Shown piece after piece: positions 10,301 to 21,440 of a DNA stretch of 64,000 nt. Position 1 is the first letter of the stretch, and each line of letters starts with the position of its first letter. The position numbers were made by a program, and so were the translations under genes. The notes beneath the pieces are model-generated. The model did no database searches. It saw nothing but the letters and a program-made list of their open reading frames with translations, and had not been told where the DNA came from. Source of the stretch: Haplomitrium mnioides. Its lineage: Eukaryota; Marchantiophyta; Haplomitriopsida; Calobryales. The stretch covers positions 124,001 to 188,000 of the forward strand of contig JBNGIS010033894.1 of assembly GCA_049999725.1 (NCBI GenBank), in the 5' to 3' direction.

Positions 10301-11620
10301 AACCCTAAAACATATCTAACTAATCATTTGTTTAACATATGAATAACTCGCTCAAGGAGAACATGATAGATTTCAACTTGTTTTAAGAAAAAACATAAGA
10401 GGAAGAATTTAAGAAATCTTGAGAAAAAACAGCCCTCACTAAAATAATGAAAGGTAAACGCAACCTTTAATTGCTAGAAAGAGACAGCCTCTAAAACATA
10501 ACTTACTGAGCACATGTCTAGCATGTAAATAACTCTCTCAAATAGCAAATGATAGACTTCAACCTATCAAAAAAAGAACATGCATGACTAGAGGAATGTA
10601 ATTTGATAATGTATGAGATAGAAGAGCCTTGACAAAAGAAAAGCTAATCGTAACTCTTAACTATTAGAAAGAAACATACCCTAAAACATAGCTTGTTAAT
10701 TATAAATCTATGATTTGAATGACTTGCTCAAAGGGTAAATGATAGAATTCAATCTTAAAAAAAAAAACCAAAAGAATATGTAATGAGAAAGCTTGAGGCA
10801 ACCTTGACAAAAACAGTAAAAGCTAAATACAGCTCTTAATTGCCAGAAAGAGGCAAACCCTAAAACATAGGTTACTCATAAAATGTCTAGCATTTGAATG
10901 ACTCCCTCAAAGAGAAAATGATAGACTTCAGTCTGCCAAACAAAGAACATGCATGACTAGAAGAATTTCATATAAAAAAGCCTAAGAAAAGACATCTTTA
11001 ACAAAGAGTAACAGCTAAGTGTAACTCTTAACTATTAAAAAATATAGAGCCTCCAACAAAATTTAGTAATTAGATGTCTTGTGTTGGAATGACTCCTTCA
11101 ATGGGAAAATTATAGACTTCAGCTTGTCAAAAATAAAAAAATAAATTAAAAACATGAATAACTAGAAGAATGTGATTTAAAAAAGCATAAGAAATGACAA
11201 CCTTAACGAAAATAGTAAAAACTAAATGTAACTCTTGATTGTTAAAAAGAGACACACCCTAAACCATAACTTACTCATCACATATCTAACATTTGAATGG
11301 TTCTCTCAAAGGGAAAATTAGAGACTTCAAGTTGTAAAACAAAGAAAATGCATGGCTAGAAGAATATGATCTAAGAAAGCTTGAGAAATGAAAGTTTTGA
11401 CTAAAAGCAAAAGCTATTGTAACTCTTTATTGTTTGAACTATACACATCCCAAAATGGCTAGTTTTCATATGTCCATCATTTGAATGACTACCTCAAAAG
11501 GCCAATAGTAGACTTCCACCTCTCAAACAAAGAACATGCATGACTAGAACAATAAGAGCTTAGCCCGTAAGAGAGTACAATCCTAACAATATCATTAAAA
11601 GCTAAAAGGTACAACCAAAA
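10290..11620 (+). repeat. Satellite-like tandem array, unit about 180-210 bp, seven copies
   Basis: The anchor TGATAGACTTCAACTTGTC and its variants occurs at about 10,364, 10,550, 10,740, 10,919, 11,110, 11,318 and 11,506, giving spacings of 186, 190, 179, 191, 208 and 188 bp. Each unit also contains AACCCTAAAACATA, CATTTGAATGACT.CTCAAA and GAACATGCATGACTAGAA. The copies are diverged. The array abuts the leader minisatellite directly, so it is either the interior of that retroelement or a satellite into which it inserted. It is non-coding. Confidence 0.9.
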
Positions 11621-12467
11621 TTCAACTTAGAAAGTTAAGGAAAGACCAAAAAAAAAGCAAACGAAAAACAACAACTACTAAAACAAAACTACCACCTAAA
11701 ACTACATGCAAAGAAAAAGTGGAGAAGGTTGAACTTGGCAATCTCTCAACTAAAACCTAAACCACTAGAAAGAGATGGAATTTAAACCAAAACTTACTAG
11801 TCACATGTTTAGACAATAGTATAACTAAACCATAAAAGTAGCTAAAGAAGCCTCACACATCTTAAAGATGCACGTAAAGAACTCAACTGGTCTCTACTTG
11901 GATGCAAAACAATCACTAAAGTGATTGAAAGATATGTCTTTGTAAATGTCAAGAGAACTTCATACTTGAAAAACAAGGTAGCTAATCATTAGACTAATCA
12001 AGATTATTTATACTAAAATTTGAAAAGACTTACAACCCAATCCCAGCCAGTAGCAAAAACAAAATTAAAAAGACCCAACAATTGTTTTTAAAAGTAAAAT
12101 AAATAACTAACTAACTATCAAAGTAGTGTGGTGATGTGCATAGACCTTGTGAAGCACTTGCCATAGACCTCTAAGCATCCTTATAAGTAGCATTGACAAC
12201 TTACTAGTACTATACCACAAACTTCATGAGTTCCTAGTTGTGAATATAAGGTATGTCAAAGGCAAAACTTAAGTCCTACGTTTATATCACCTTTCCAAAA
12301 GTGGTGGGAAAACATAAGCTTAATGCTGGTTAGCAGTGACTTCTTAATCTACTATTACAAAACTCAAAAGAAAACAAAAAACAAAAACAAAAACCAAGAT
12401 GAAACAAAAATTAGGAAGGAGAGGAGGAAAACAAAGGAAGAATAGAATAAAATAAGAGAAGGAGATG
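11620..12467. other. AT-rich DNA without recognisable genes
   Basis: One very degenerate half-unit of the upstream satellite is visible around 11,745-11,830. Otherwise I see A-rich plus-strand sequence with no gene. Confidence 0.5.
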
Positions 12468-12860
12468 CTAGTGAATTATAGGGCTGAGCTGGTCTTTGTA
12501 CTTGCACTCCCGGTGACAAAATGTGCCAAAGATTACCATTGCCAACAAAAATTGGCTTAACACTATTGGGAGCGCACTGTGAAATAGACTGCCATCAGCA
12601 AATCTTGGAGCAGGTTCATCAGTTCTAATACATGACTGTTTTGTTTGGAGTTGGGTAGATACATATGTGTAGCATGATCCATTCTCTAAAAAGGTAGCAG
12701 TAGAACCGTTGCAATGGCTATTACCATTTCTTTTTGGTGTTTTAATAGTAATGGTCTCGTTTGAACTAACTGAAAGAGTCTTGCTTTCATTTTGCAATAA
12801 GAGTTTGGTGATTTCTATTTTGAGACATACATCGAATTGGCCATGAAAGTGCTCACACAA
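12468..12860 (-). CDS. Hypothetical open frame, possible gene remnant
   Basis: This 130-codon frame has a polar Ser/Thr/Asn-rich first two thirds and a single hydrophobic stretch near its end (SALPIVLSQFLLAMVIFGTF). A weak resemblance of that end to the first membrane helix of plant CHX cation/proton exchangers is noted, but the diagnostic GDNPLD motif is absent, so I do not assign it. It could equally be chance. Confidence 0.2.
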   Translation of the reverse strand: MCEHFHGQFDVCLKIEITKLLLQNESKTLSVSSNETITIKTPKRNGNSHCNGSTATFLENGSCYTYVSTQLQTKQSCIRTDEPAPRFADGSLFHSALPIVLSQFLLAMVIFGTFCHRECKYKDQLSPIIH

Positions 12861-13279
12861 GTGGATATACTTTGGTGTATTAAAAGAGTCAAATGATACT
12901 CAAAACATATATTTGTCACACTTGACTCAGCTACAAACAAAATCATCTTCAAATCTTAGTAAAGATAGATGGTTGTGAGAAATAGTCAAGGATTCAGAAA
13001 GTCAAACAACCCTAAACCAAACCAACCAAATACCATGTGTTTCTTGAGCACCATGTAGAGAGAAAGATTTGAAAGATATTTGTTCCATAAGTAGATTAGA
13101 ATAAAGTTTAATTTTAGTCCCAAACCAGCCCAAAGGCTTTAAGGTTTTAGAGGAACGGTGATGAATGTTGAGCGAATCGACTATAAGATGACTACCAAAT
13201 GTAGTTTGATGCATTTTTTGCTTCTTTTGAACATATGGCATCTTCTATTTGAAGGATGTATGACTATAGATAAGCTTTA

Positions 13280-13560
13280 CAAATGAAGCTCAACACCATC
13301 AAAGCTTGCTGACATAGGTGTCTCAATATCATCTATTGATTTTTCAATTGAAAGACCAATATTCACATAAATAAGGAATGCAACTAGCTGAAACAAAGAA
13401 AAATCAAGAGTAAATCATTTTAAAAACTAGATGTTAGGAAAAAAGTTAGCTTGAAAAAAAAACACAAAAAAGGTATATAATACCTTCATCTCTCTATGCA
13501 TAGAGAAATTGAGTGCATCAATTAAGGTGACATCCATGGAAAAGTTGCATTCATAAGAGG
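13280..13560 (-). pseudogene. Possible exon pair with a plausible intron, unidentified
   Basis: Reading the minus strand, a frame ending CNFSMDVTLIDALNFSMHRE is followed by AT-rich sequence with a TTTGTTTCAG acceptor near 13,395. The next frame reads LVAFLIYVNIGLSIEKSIDD then IETPMSASFDGVEL before a stop. The splice signals and amino-acid text look coding-like. I cannot name the family, and no long continuation is visible on either side. Confidence 0.3.
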
Positions 13561-14172
13561 TTTGCATAGAAATGTTTCTCACCACTAAATAAAAAAAAAA
13601 TGCTTTCTTTGAGGACCCTATTGAAGAATATTTGTGTTACAAACCATTTATATGCATCTCACCAAGTGCTATTAAGCCATGGTTGATGAGGACCTCAAAT
13701 AGAATCAGGAGATGTCCTTGTAAGTTCCCAACCTTAGGGTTCTAAGGGAAACTTAGAGAACAATCATGAGGAGTAGAGTGAGGCCACAACATGGAGATTG
13801 TAGCTTGTAGTAGCAAGGAAATTGCTGCCCACAACAATTTTGAGTTGAGCACCTCAACTTAGTAGCATCTTGGAGTCCACTTCAATCTCCTTTGGCTTGC
13901 AAATAACCATCTTCTATGAATGAGGATTATAGACCATTCAATCGATTTTTTGTGGCTTATGTTGCCAAGATTTTCCAATAAAGAAGCCTCACGTTTGAAT
14001 ACCATGTACTAAATATCATTCAAAACACTTGTTTCTTTATATGACCACATGTACAAGTAGAAACACTAAACTAAGTCACTCGTTTGTGCTCTATATATTC
14101 CTCTATTGTTTGTTTCTCAACAAAAAATGTATTATAGGATTGATAATACACAAAGAAAAATAGAAACTAAAT

Positions 14173-14523
14173 TCAAGAAGAGTAAAAAAATAGCAAAGTT
14201 ATTGAGTATATAGTCAAAAACATGAAGGACAAAGCACACGTGAATTTTTCACATCTTTTAATGTATAGCAACATGCTAGTATAAGACATATAGATTGGCA
14301 TGTTGAAGTGTACAATGAAGTGTAGATTGGAAAACATTATGAACCCATAGAAACTTAATGCTACTTCAGTGAACACATAATATGAATGGCAATTTGAACT
14401 CCCAACAACAAAATGCCTCAAAAAACTCACATAAAGTGTGACTGCAAAACAAATAAAAAATTGGAATACATGAATGATCACTCCTAAGGCTTTTGCATTC
14501 GCCTTCATTTTTCTCTCACACAC
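14173..14523 (-). CDS. Hypothetical hydrophobic open frame
   Basis: A 116-codon frame starts MCERKMKANAKALGVIIHVF and contains three or four hydrophobic stretches rich in Phe, Leu, Ile and Tyr. This could be a small membrane protein remnant, but AT-rich DNA gives such text by chance. No domain is recognised. Confidence 0.2.
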   Translation of the reverse strand: MCERKMKANAKALGVIIHVFQFFICFAVTLYVSFLRHFVVGSSNCHSYYVFTEVALSFYGFIMFSNLHFIVHFNMPIYMSYTSMLLYIKRCEKFTCALSFMFLTIYSITLLFFYSS

Positions 14524-14599
14524 GATTGAGCTATCTTGCTCTAAACCCTAGAAGATCATATTCCTATACCTTGCACAATGACCCATCTTGTGCTATTTC

Positions 14600-15700
14600 T
14601 TTGCAAAAAATTGAGGAAAAGGGTAAAAACTATAAGCCTCTTTTGGATAAAAAATGAGGCTTAGAATTAATTTTCATTTTTTGTCATTGATCAAAATGAC
14701 TAGTATATAGAAACAACAATATATCCAAGTAGTTTCTATGATAGTCATTTATAATTCAAGTCATAAATAACCATGTGGTGTGATTTAAGTCATTTCATCA
14801 AATTGTTGAAATAACCAAAACTTTGAAATATGATCATTTCAAATACTTGATCATTTTGTGGTCATTTGTGTTGTGTCATCTTTGGTTTTGGTAATTTAAA
14901 ACATTGTATCATTCAATAGTAAATCATATATAATAATGTTTTCTTCTAGTAGTATTGCATTTTATAGTGCAAGGTTTTCACTATATAGTAAGCTCTACAT
15001 TTTCATTGTTTGTTGTTTATTATAATATCCTAAACAATTAACTATTCAACTTGATCGCCTTTAGTTTTTTAGCAACTTCATCGAGGAACCCCTTCATAAA
15101 TTCAGGAATATAGGCTCAATCGCAGAGAGAGATTTTCCCATTTTCCCATCCCAACTTCCACACAACATCATGGCATAGTATACTGATGAAAAATCTTCTT
15201 CTAATTATAGCACCTTTGATGGCTATAACTTTAGCTCAGAGCTAGAAGAAATGACATAAGCAACTGCATGGGTTACAATTTGAGCTATACTACTCACTTG
15301 TTGTGGTTGTGCATGCTAGCCCTTTTTTAACAATACATGTATTAATTCCTTGATGCAGTTGCAAGAAACAAGACAATTACGATCTACTAAGCCGCTTTGC
15401 CTATGTATAGCTATATTTGTCCAATGCTAAAAAGAGCCAACCACTTGCATATAGTATGAATGTGAGTGTCATTTTCATGCTTCTTCTCTCATCTACTTAC
15501 AAAAAAAGAACATATGAAGACCATTTTTCCTATTTCTTTACAAATACTCTCCTCATTTATGATTTGATTCAAGGGAGCCCATTCCATGGTTCATACCTAC
15601 CAGTATTATTGTTGATTAGATGCATGATTTGCTATTTTGTGTTTACATGAGTAGTTAAATTCAGTATTGAATATGAATAATTTCTATGTTGCCATGTAGA
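14600..15700. other. AT-rich intergenic DNA
   Basis: Nothing recognisable on either strand. A 77-codon plus-strand frame at 15,417-15,650 has no coding signature. Confidence 0.4.
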
Positions 15701-15729
15701 GGCTATGACTACAAACCCTTCAAAGGAAG

Positions 15730-16370
15730 GCAAACGACACCGACAATCCACAAAGTTATTTGGTGCCGCATGTAAAGAACATCGATCTCAAGGTCATGCA
15801 ACCAAGTCTGTTTGGCATCAGCTACCCTCATTCTTTTTTGTCTTAAGATTCTATCTATATTTGGAGTGGTGTTGAGCTTGCATGTGACTTAGCTCCTTCT
15901 AGATTGATTAATGTTGATACCAACAAATAGTATTGGTTGAAAGAACTTAAATCCAATGTGTTAAGATGTTTTGACATATTAAAACCAACATGGAGCATAT
16001 AAGAATCTTATATATTGACAAAAGTGTAGACCATGATGGAAATAGATTTAGAGTATGTAGGTGGTGAATTTTGCATTGAAACATTTGCTAGTAGTTGTTA
16101 TAATATTCTTAAACAAGAATGCCACAAAATGCACAAATTTTGGCAAAAGATCTGCAAGTGTGATCGAGGCAAGCTTAGACTAGTACATGTGGATCCAACA
16201 AAGTAGGCAAGGTTAGTAGATTATTTCACAAATTTATCACTCGTGAGTAAGAGTACAAAAATAAAATTAAGAAAATCAAAGTTTGAAAACATGTTGTCAT
16301 TATTTGGCAAAGGAGAGGCTTTGGTAGTAGCAAAGAAATATGTTAGTGCCTTTCAATTGTATGATTAATC
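15730..16370 (+). pseudogene. Decayed coding region of unknown identity
   Basis: Across about 210 codons one reading, with a few stops and frame changes, looks like real protein: VMQPSLFGISYPHS, then SGVELACDLAPSRLINVDTN, KYYWLKELKSN, then DLEYVGGEFCIETFASSCYN, ILKQECHKMHKFWQKICKCD, RGKLRLVHVDPTK, RLVDYFTNLSLVSKSTK and FENMLSLFGKGEALVVAKKY. Conserved-looking charged, Cys and aromatic residues argue against chance. I do not recognise the family. The copies of the 9.5-kb fragment lie directly downstream, so this may be part of the same captured gene. Confidence 0.45.
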
Positions 16371-16659
16371 CTTTTGAAGTATCCAATCTATGTGGTTGTA
16401 TATACTCACCTACCAAGACTATGAATACTTTTTTCAAGATATCTTCTTGACTCTAATCATGTGTGGTTTTCCATGTGTGAACATAAAAGTAAAAATATAG
16501 AGCAAGCCTAAGTATCTTTGAAGTTAGAGTTAATTTTGGGACTCATAGTTTACTACCAAAAGTGTAGGTCAGTTCATCATTACAAACTAGAAAGCATCAA
16601 CTTGATAGCTTTGTTGGAACAACATCAATTGTATGCAATCTTCTCAATAATCTTTCATT

Positions 16660-17590
16660 CTCTCACTTTTTGGTGTTTTTTGGAAAGTGGCAAAAACTAA
16701 TTACAAAGATTGATTTGGGCCTACTATAGAGAACTCGCAAAACCAACGAATTTTTGTGGCAACTTGTCAGTGCTATACATGATGAGGCTGAATAATCTGA
16801 AACCTTTTGTCAAACACCAAGTTTTGAAGGCTACACTCTATGTGTTGCATGGTTATGATATGTGTAGGTTTTTTCTACTAGAATGTTGCATCTTCCATTT
16901 TTCTATTTTTGTGGTTAGTTTTACTCTCCACATCTTCATAACTATATTGTCTTGTGGTTTTAGTGGATGTTTTACATCCAAAGAGTCACCAATGAGGTGG
17001 CTCATGTACTATGTTTTAGAGTGCAACAAGTTCCAATTACAAATCTTTGAGTGTATCCCTATGACAAGTATTCTCTTGGATTTGTTCCTCACAAGATCAA
17101 ACTAAAGTGAAATGAATGATGTCGCAAGATGATGCTTGCGAGTTGATAGATTTTGAGATTAGTTTGGATTATTGGTAGAGTGTTAGACATTATTTGAGCT
17201 TGAGTTTCCTTGTTGCTTCCAAAAAGAGGCAAAAACTTAGTATGAAGATTGATCTAGACCTGTTGTAGGGAAATAACAAAACCAGTGGGTTGTTGTCGCA
17301 GCTTGTCACTCGTATACATGATGAGGATCAATGCTCTTAAACCTTGTGGCATACACCACATTATGAAGGCTTCACTATCAGTATTATGCAGCTACAATGG
17401 GCATATGTTTTTCCTATTAGATTGTTGCAACTTCGTTTAATATGTTTTTGTGGTTAGTTTAACTCTCCACATCTTCAAAACTATATTGTCCAATAACTTT
17501 AGCGGATATTCTATATCCAAGTACTCACCAATTATGTGCTTTATAAGTTATGTTCAAAGTGGAAAAAGACACCAATCACTATCAACAATT
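16660..17590 (+). repeat. Diverged tandem duplication, unit about 550 bp
   Basis: Two adjacent blocks (about 16,660-17,120 and 17,205-17,590) share in order the TACATGATGAGG exon fragment, ATGAAGGCT-like text, TTTTTGTGGTTAGTTT, CTCTCCACATCTTCA, and ATCCAA..ACTCACCAAT. The blocks differ by many substitutions and small indels, so the duplication is old. Open frames of 103-131 codons within it have no recognised domain. Confidence 0.75.
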
Positions 17591-17622
17591 GCTACTTTGA
17601 ACCAAGAAGTGCTACCGAGTTC
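17590..17622 (+). repeat. Conserved end motif, copy 1 (candidate element terminus)
   Basis: The motif GCTACTTTGAACCAAGAAGT followed by GCTACCGAGTTC is shared with 55,694-55,727 (same orientation) and 52,423-52,460 (inverted). In all three places it lies 0.9-1.0 kb beyond the 3' end of a methyltransferase-like gene once later insertions are removed. It is therefore a candidate terminal repeat of that element. A target-site duplication was not found. Confidence 0.6.
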
Positions 17623-18616
17623 GTGTTTCTTTAAGCAATCACGAAATATGATTTTCAAATTCAAGAGTCAAAAATTAATTTTTTTTCAAACATTTGCAAA
17701 TTTCTTTTTATCAAAAACAACTTTCTTTAGCTTGAAATTTTCTTTATTCAAATATTTCTAGTATGGCAAAAAAACGTTTACACCGAATATTTCATATAAA
17801 AACGATTTAAAAAATATTATATTTAGGGAAGATAAGCAACCAGAGATAGAATATTTACAAACTATATTAAACTTAAATCATAATATTTAAACCTTTTCTT
17901 ACAATATTAAGAAGACATTTTAACTTACAAAAACCTAAAAAAATTACTAAAAATAAATTTACAAAAAGGATGATACTAGAACAAGCATTAACATCTTTAT
18001 CTACAATTGATTAACATATGTTGTCAACTTCCAACTACATACAAAAAGGATGAAAACCAAAAAGAATAACTATACTTACACAAAATTCCGTACCTATATC
18101 TTTAAAACATGATCGATTTCAATCAAAATCAATTAGCCACTCATATGTACACATGTAGTCAATCTCTTATAACTCACACAAATGTATTCTAGAGATAAAA
18201 TCACTGAATTGACTCGTGTGAAGAATGATTTTGTAATTCAAAATTTTGATATATATTCTTGAAAGATCAACAAGAAACAGAAAAAAAAAGTTGTATGCAG
18301 AGACCATTTGTCTCCAAACCCTAAATTGTTTGAACACAAAAGTCCAAGCCAACATGGACTTCCTTGCTTACATCTTACATAATGTATAGTGTTTTATCTA
18401 GAATTCATTCATTCTTCTAAGATAGCCTATCCAACCTGAATTTAATAACATATACATTAAATGCTTTCTTATTGAATGATTACTATTCAAACACGTGCAT
18501 AAACAAACCTCAGACTTGAATTTTTTTTGAAATCAAATACTTTTTATATAAAAATACATTGTACAATGGTTTCTTCTTCAATCTTGTCCTCCTCATGATA
18601 GATGATATTTTCTAGA
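17623..18616. other. AT-rich 3' flank of methyltransferase-like gene A
   Basis: About 1 kb of AT-rich DNA without recognisable coding sequence. It corresponds by position to 55,728-56,712, although only the end motif is clearly conserved between them. Confidence 0.5.
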
Positions 18617-19488
18617 TCAATTGTTTGAAAAGCCTGAGCATTCTATTGCTACCACTAAATCTTGTCGGGACTTTCCAATCCTCAAAATAGCTACAGAGTC
18701 ATCGGAAGCACATTTTGTACAAGGAGAAACATGCTTCATGTCGTGAGCGTAAAAAATTTGCAACTCTCTGACATCTAATGGCAAAGATGCTATCGTCAAA
18801 ACTCTTTCAAGAATACAGACAAACTGTCATCTATCATATTCCATAACAATACAATTGCACATAACCTAAGTGCACAGACTAAACTTGTGCCAGATCTAGA
18901 GAAAGGTCTAAAATCCAGTCATGCTCAAATGACAAATGGTCAATGAAAAAATTATAAAAGGGATGCGGCTTTTTATAAACATTTACAAAAAATCATCTCC
19001 TAGATGTTTAAGTTTTGTAGAAATAGCATAGCAGCTAAATACACTTTGCATAATCTAACAGGGGTGACAGGTCACATCTTCTTATTGCAAATTGAATAAC
19101 TTCATGTTGTGCTTTGCTTCCTTTGTCTAGTAGCCCACCATCCAATACTTGTGAGCATGCACAATTTTGAGACCATTGCAGTGATGAATTTTGTTTTGTT
19201 CCTACACTAATCAATAAAAGTTTACAAGCTATAGCAAAAAAATATACTAAGTAAGAATAAAAAAAGAAACTTTTAGAAGACTTACTAGATGTTGTGGTCA
19301 ATGGAGCAATAGAGTTCCAAAAGAGCATACTCGATGATGCCAAATTGCTAAAAAGAATTAATAATCACAAAAGACCAAAGCTTTGGTGTTGTGATAATGA
19401 TGAAACCATATTAAAAAAATCATCCTTTGTAAAGCTCTTTAAATCATCATGCTTGCATTTCTTAAGGTTGCAACTATAAGGAATCTCA

Positions 19489-20192
19489 GCAATAGCAAGA
19501 GTGAAGCCCCATGGTTCACTAGCCCCTTGAGCTGCCGCTCATTGGACTTCCTGTAGACTTGGTAAAACACCACGTTAAGTTTGTGTATGTAGAATTGCAA
19601 ATTTGAGTCCTCTTCATTAACACCTCTCTTCGGGAGAGGGACAAAAACTTCATTTTTTTGCCTTGCTTTCCTCTCTCTTGTTTTTTGACAATGAAACATA
19701 AAAGCAAGAGGATAAGAGACCAAGGTTAGGGTTTGGTCTTGATCTTCAATGGCTTCTTCAACCCAAGTTTTCTTTCTACCTTTGGGAGCTACTCGCAACA
19801 TTTTTGCAAGTTGACATTTGAAAGTTTTATCACTTTGAAAGCAATAGCAAGAGTGAAGCTCCATGGTTCACTAGCCCCTTGAGATGCCGCTCATTGGACT
19901 TCCCATCGACTTGGTAAAACACCACGTTAAGTTTGTATATGTAAGATTGCGAATTTGAGTCCTCTTCATTAACACCTCTCTTCGGGAGAGGGACAAAAAC
20001 TTCATTTTTTTGCCTTGCTTTCCTCTCTCTTGCTTTTTGACAATGAAACATAAAAGCAAGAGGATAAGAGACCAAGGTTAGGGCTTGGTCTTGATCTTCA
20101 ATGGCTTCTTCAACCCAAGTTTTCTTTCTACCTTTGGGAGCTGCTCACAACATTTTTGCAAGTTGACATTTGAAAGTTTTATCACCTTGAAA
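19489..20192 (-). repeat. Exonic tandem duplication, 352-bp unit
   Basis: Two nearly identical adjacent copies start with GCAATAGCAAGAGTGAAGC at 19,489 and 19,841 and end with GAAAGTTTTATCAC.TTGAAA. They duplicate part of the exon upstream of motif IV, including the minus-strand text KGRKKTWVEEAIEDQDQ and FVPLPKRGVNEEDSN. The high similarity shows the duplication is recent compared with the decay of the gene. Copy C has a single unit. Confidence 0.9.
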
Positions 20193-20241
20193 AAGAAAAC
20201 AAGTAATGAATCAATACTAGAAAGCTTGATAGTGAAAACAC

Positions 20242-20760
20242 ATCTACAATAAAAAGTTCAAGCATGTATGGATTTCAAAGAGTCCAAACACCATGACTTT
20301 GAAGAGTCCATAGATGCATGGACAAAAGAGTCTAGGTGCACAAGGATGACAAAGCGTCCATGTGTGCATGGAATAAAGGAAGTCAAAGCTTAGACACTTC
20401 AAATTCCATGTGAGCATGAACAATCTGAGTCTTTGAGCACTTGGAATTCCTTTATTCCATGTGCACATGACCTCTACGTAGTCTATATGTGCATGGACTA
20501 AAAAAATCAATGTGAACGTTAACTCTATGTAGTCTACTCACACAAAGACTCTCCATAGTCTATGCATACATGGACTCTTGAGTCCTTGCTTGCTTGAACT
20601 CTTTAGTCTATATGCGCATAGACTATTTAGGTTATGCGTGCATGGAATAAAGAGTGTCTAGAAACCCAGAGACTCAGGTAGTCCATCCACACATAGACTA
20701 TCTAAAGGTTCCAAGCACGAAAGGAGTTAAGATTCCATGCGCTCATAGTATAAATTGTCA
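20242..20760. repeat. Palindromic repeat array in intron of copy A
   Basis: More than a dozen degenerate units of the type AGTCCATGTGTGCATGGACT or CTATGCGCATAGACTA are spaced roughly 25-45 bp apart. Individual units are dyad-symmetric around a (C/T)ATGNNNNCAT(G/A) core. The array sits in the same intron position as the array at 58,185-58,445 in copy C. Confidence 0.8.
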
Positions 20761-21289
20761 AAAGAAAAGATGAACTAAAAGTAACTTCAAATGGAAAAAG
20801 AACTTACCAACAATTTCTCAAAATTGAAATAGAACAAGGACACTTTCGATTCCTCTCTATGAATGAGATATTTCATCATTGCCTCTGCTCAAGTGGCACA
20901 ACATACCTCTGAACAAAAGGATTTCACCATCACAACCAAAACTTTGTGTCTCTCTAGTTCTCAAGGCATCTCTTCAATTGAAAGCTCTTTGATTTCCACT
21001 CTCTTTAAGGTATACATTTTGATTTTGTTAGGAAGACCTTGAATAGACCTCCAAGACATCTACTTCATGTCTTCCATTCGCAAAGAACCTTTGGCTTTGA
21101 GCTTTTGGACTTTGACTAAGTTCTTCTTGCATATTCTAGAAATGCTATCCTACAACTTCTATAATTATCCAATGCAAAAGGCCAATTGAAACCAATTATC
21201 TTGAGAAGTCATGGTCTTCTTAATGGTGGACTTGGTTTGATTTCCAAAGTATTTAATAAACCTTGATGTGGAACTCAAAACCCTTTGTG

Positions 21290-21440
21290 AGCATAGTCTT
21301 TGTTGCAAAACATAAACTTTGATATAGAACTTCAAACCGTATGTGCACATAGACTTTGTTGCACAAGCAGAAGCCTTGTATATGCAAAGACTATGGTGTA
21401 AAAATTAGAGCCTTAAGCACTCAAAGACTTTGATGTGGAA
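21290..21440. repeat. Short block of the same palindromic repeats
   Basis: Units such as GTGAGCATAGTCTTTGTTGC and GTATGTGCACATAGACTTTG are embedded in AACTCAAAACC-type spacers near the junction between methyltransferase-like copy A and the DUF7869-like gene. Confidence 0.6.

Noticed and set aside
12468-12860. Assignment as a CHX-type cation/proton exchanger
   Set aside because: Only one hydrophobic stretch shows faint similarity, the diagnostic motif is missing, and no further transmembrane exons follow in order.
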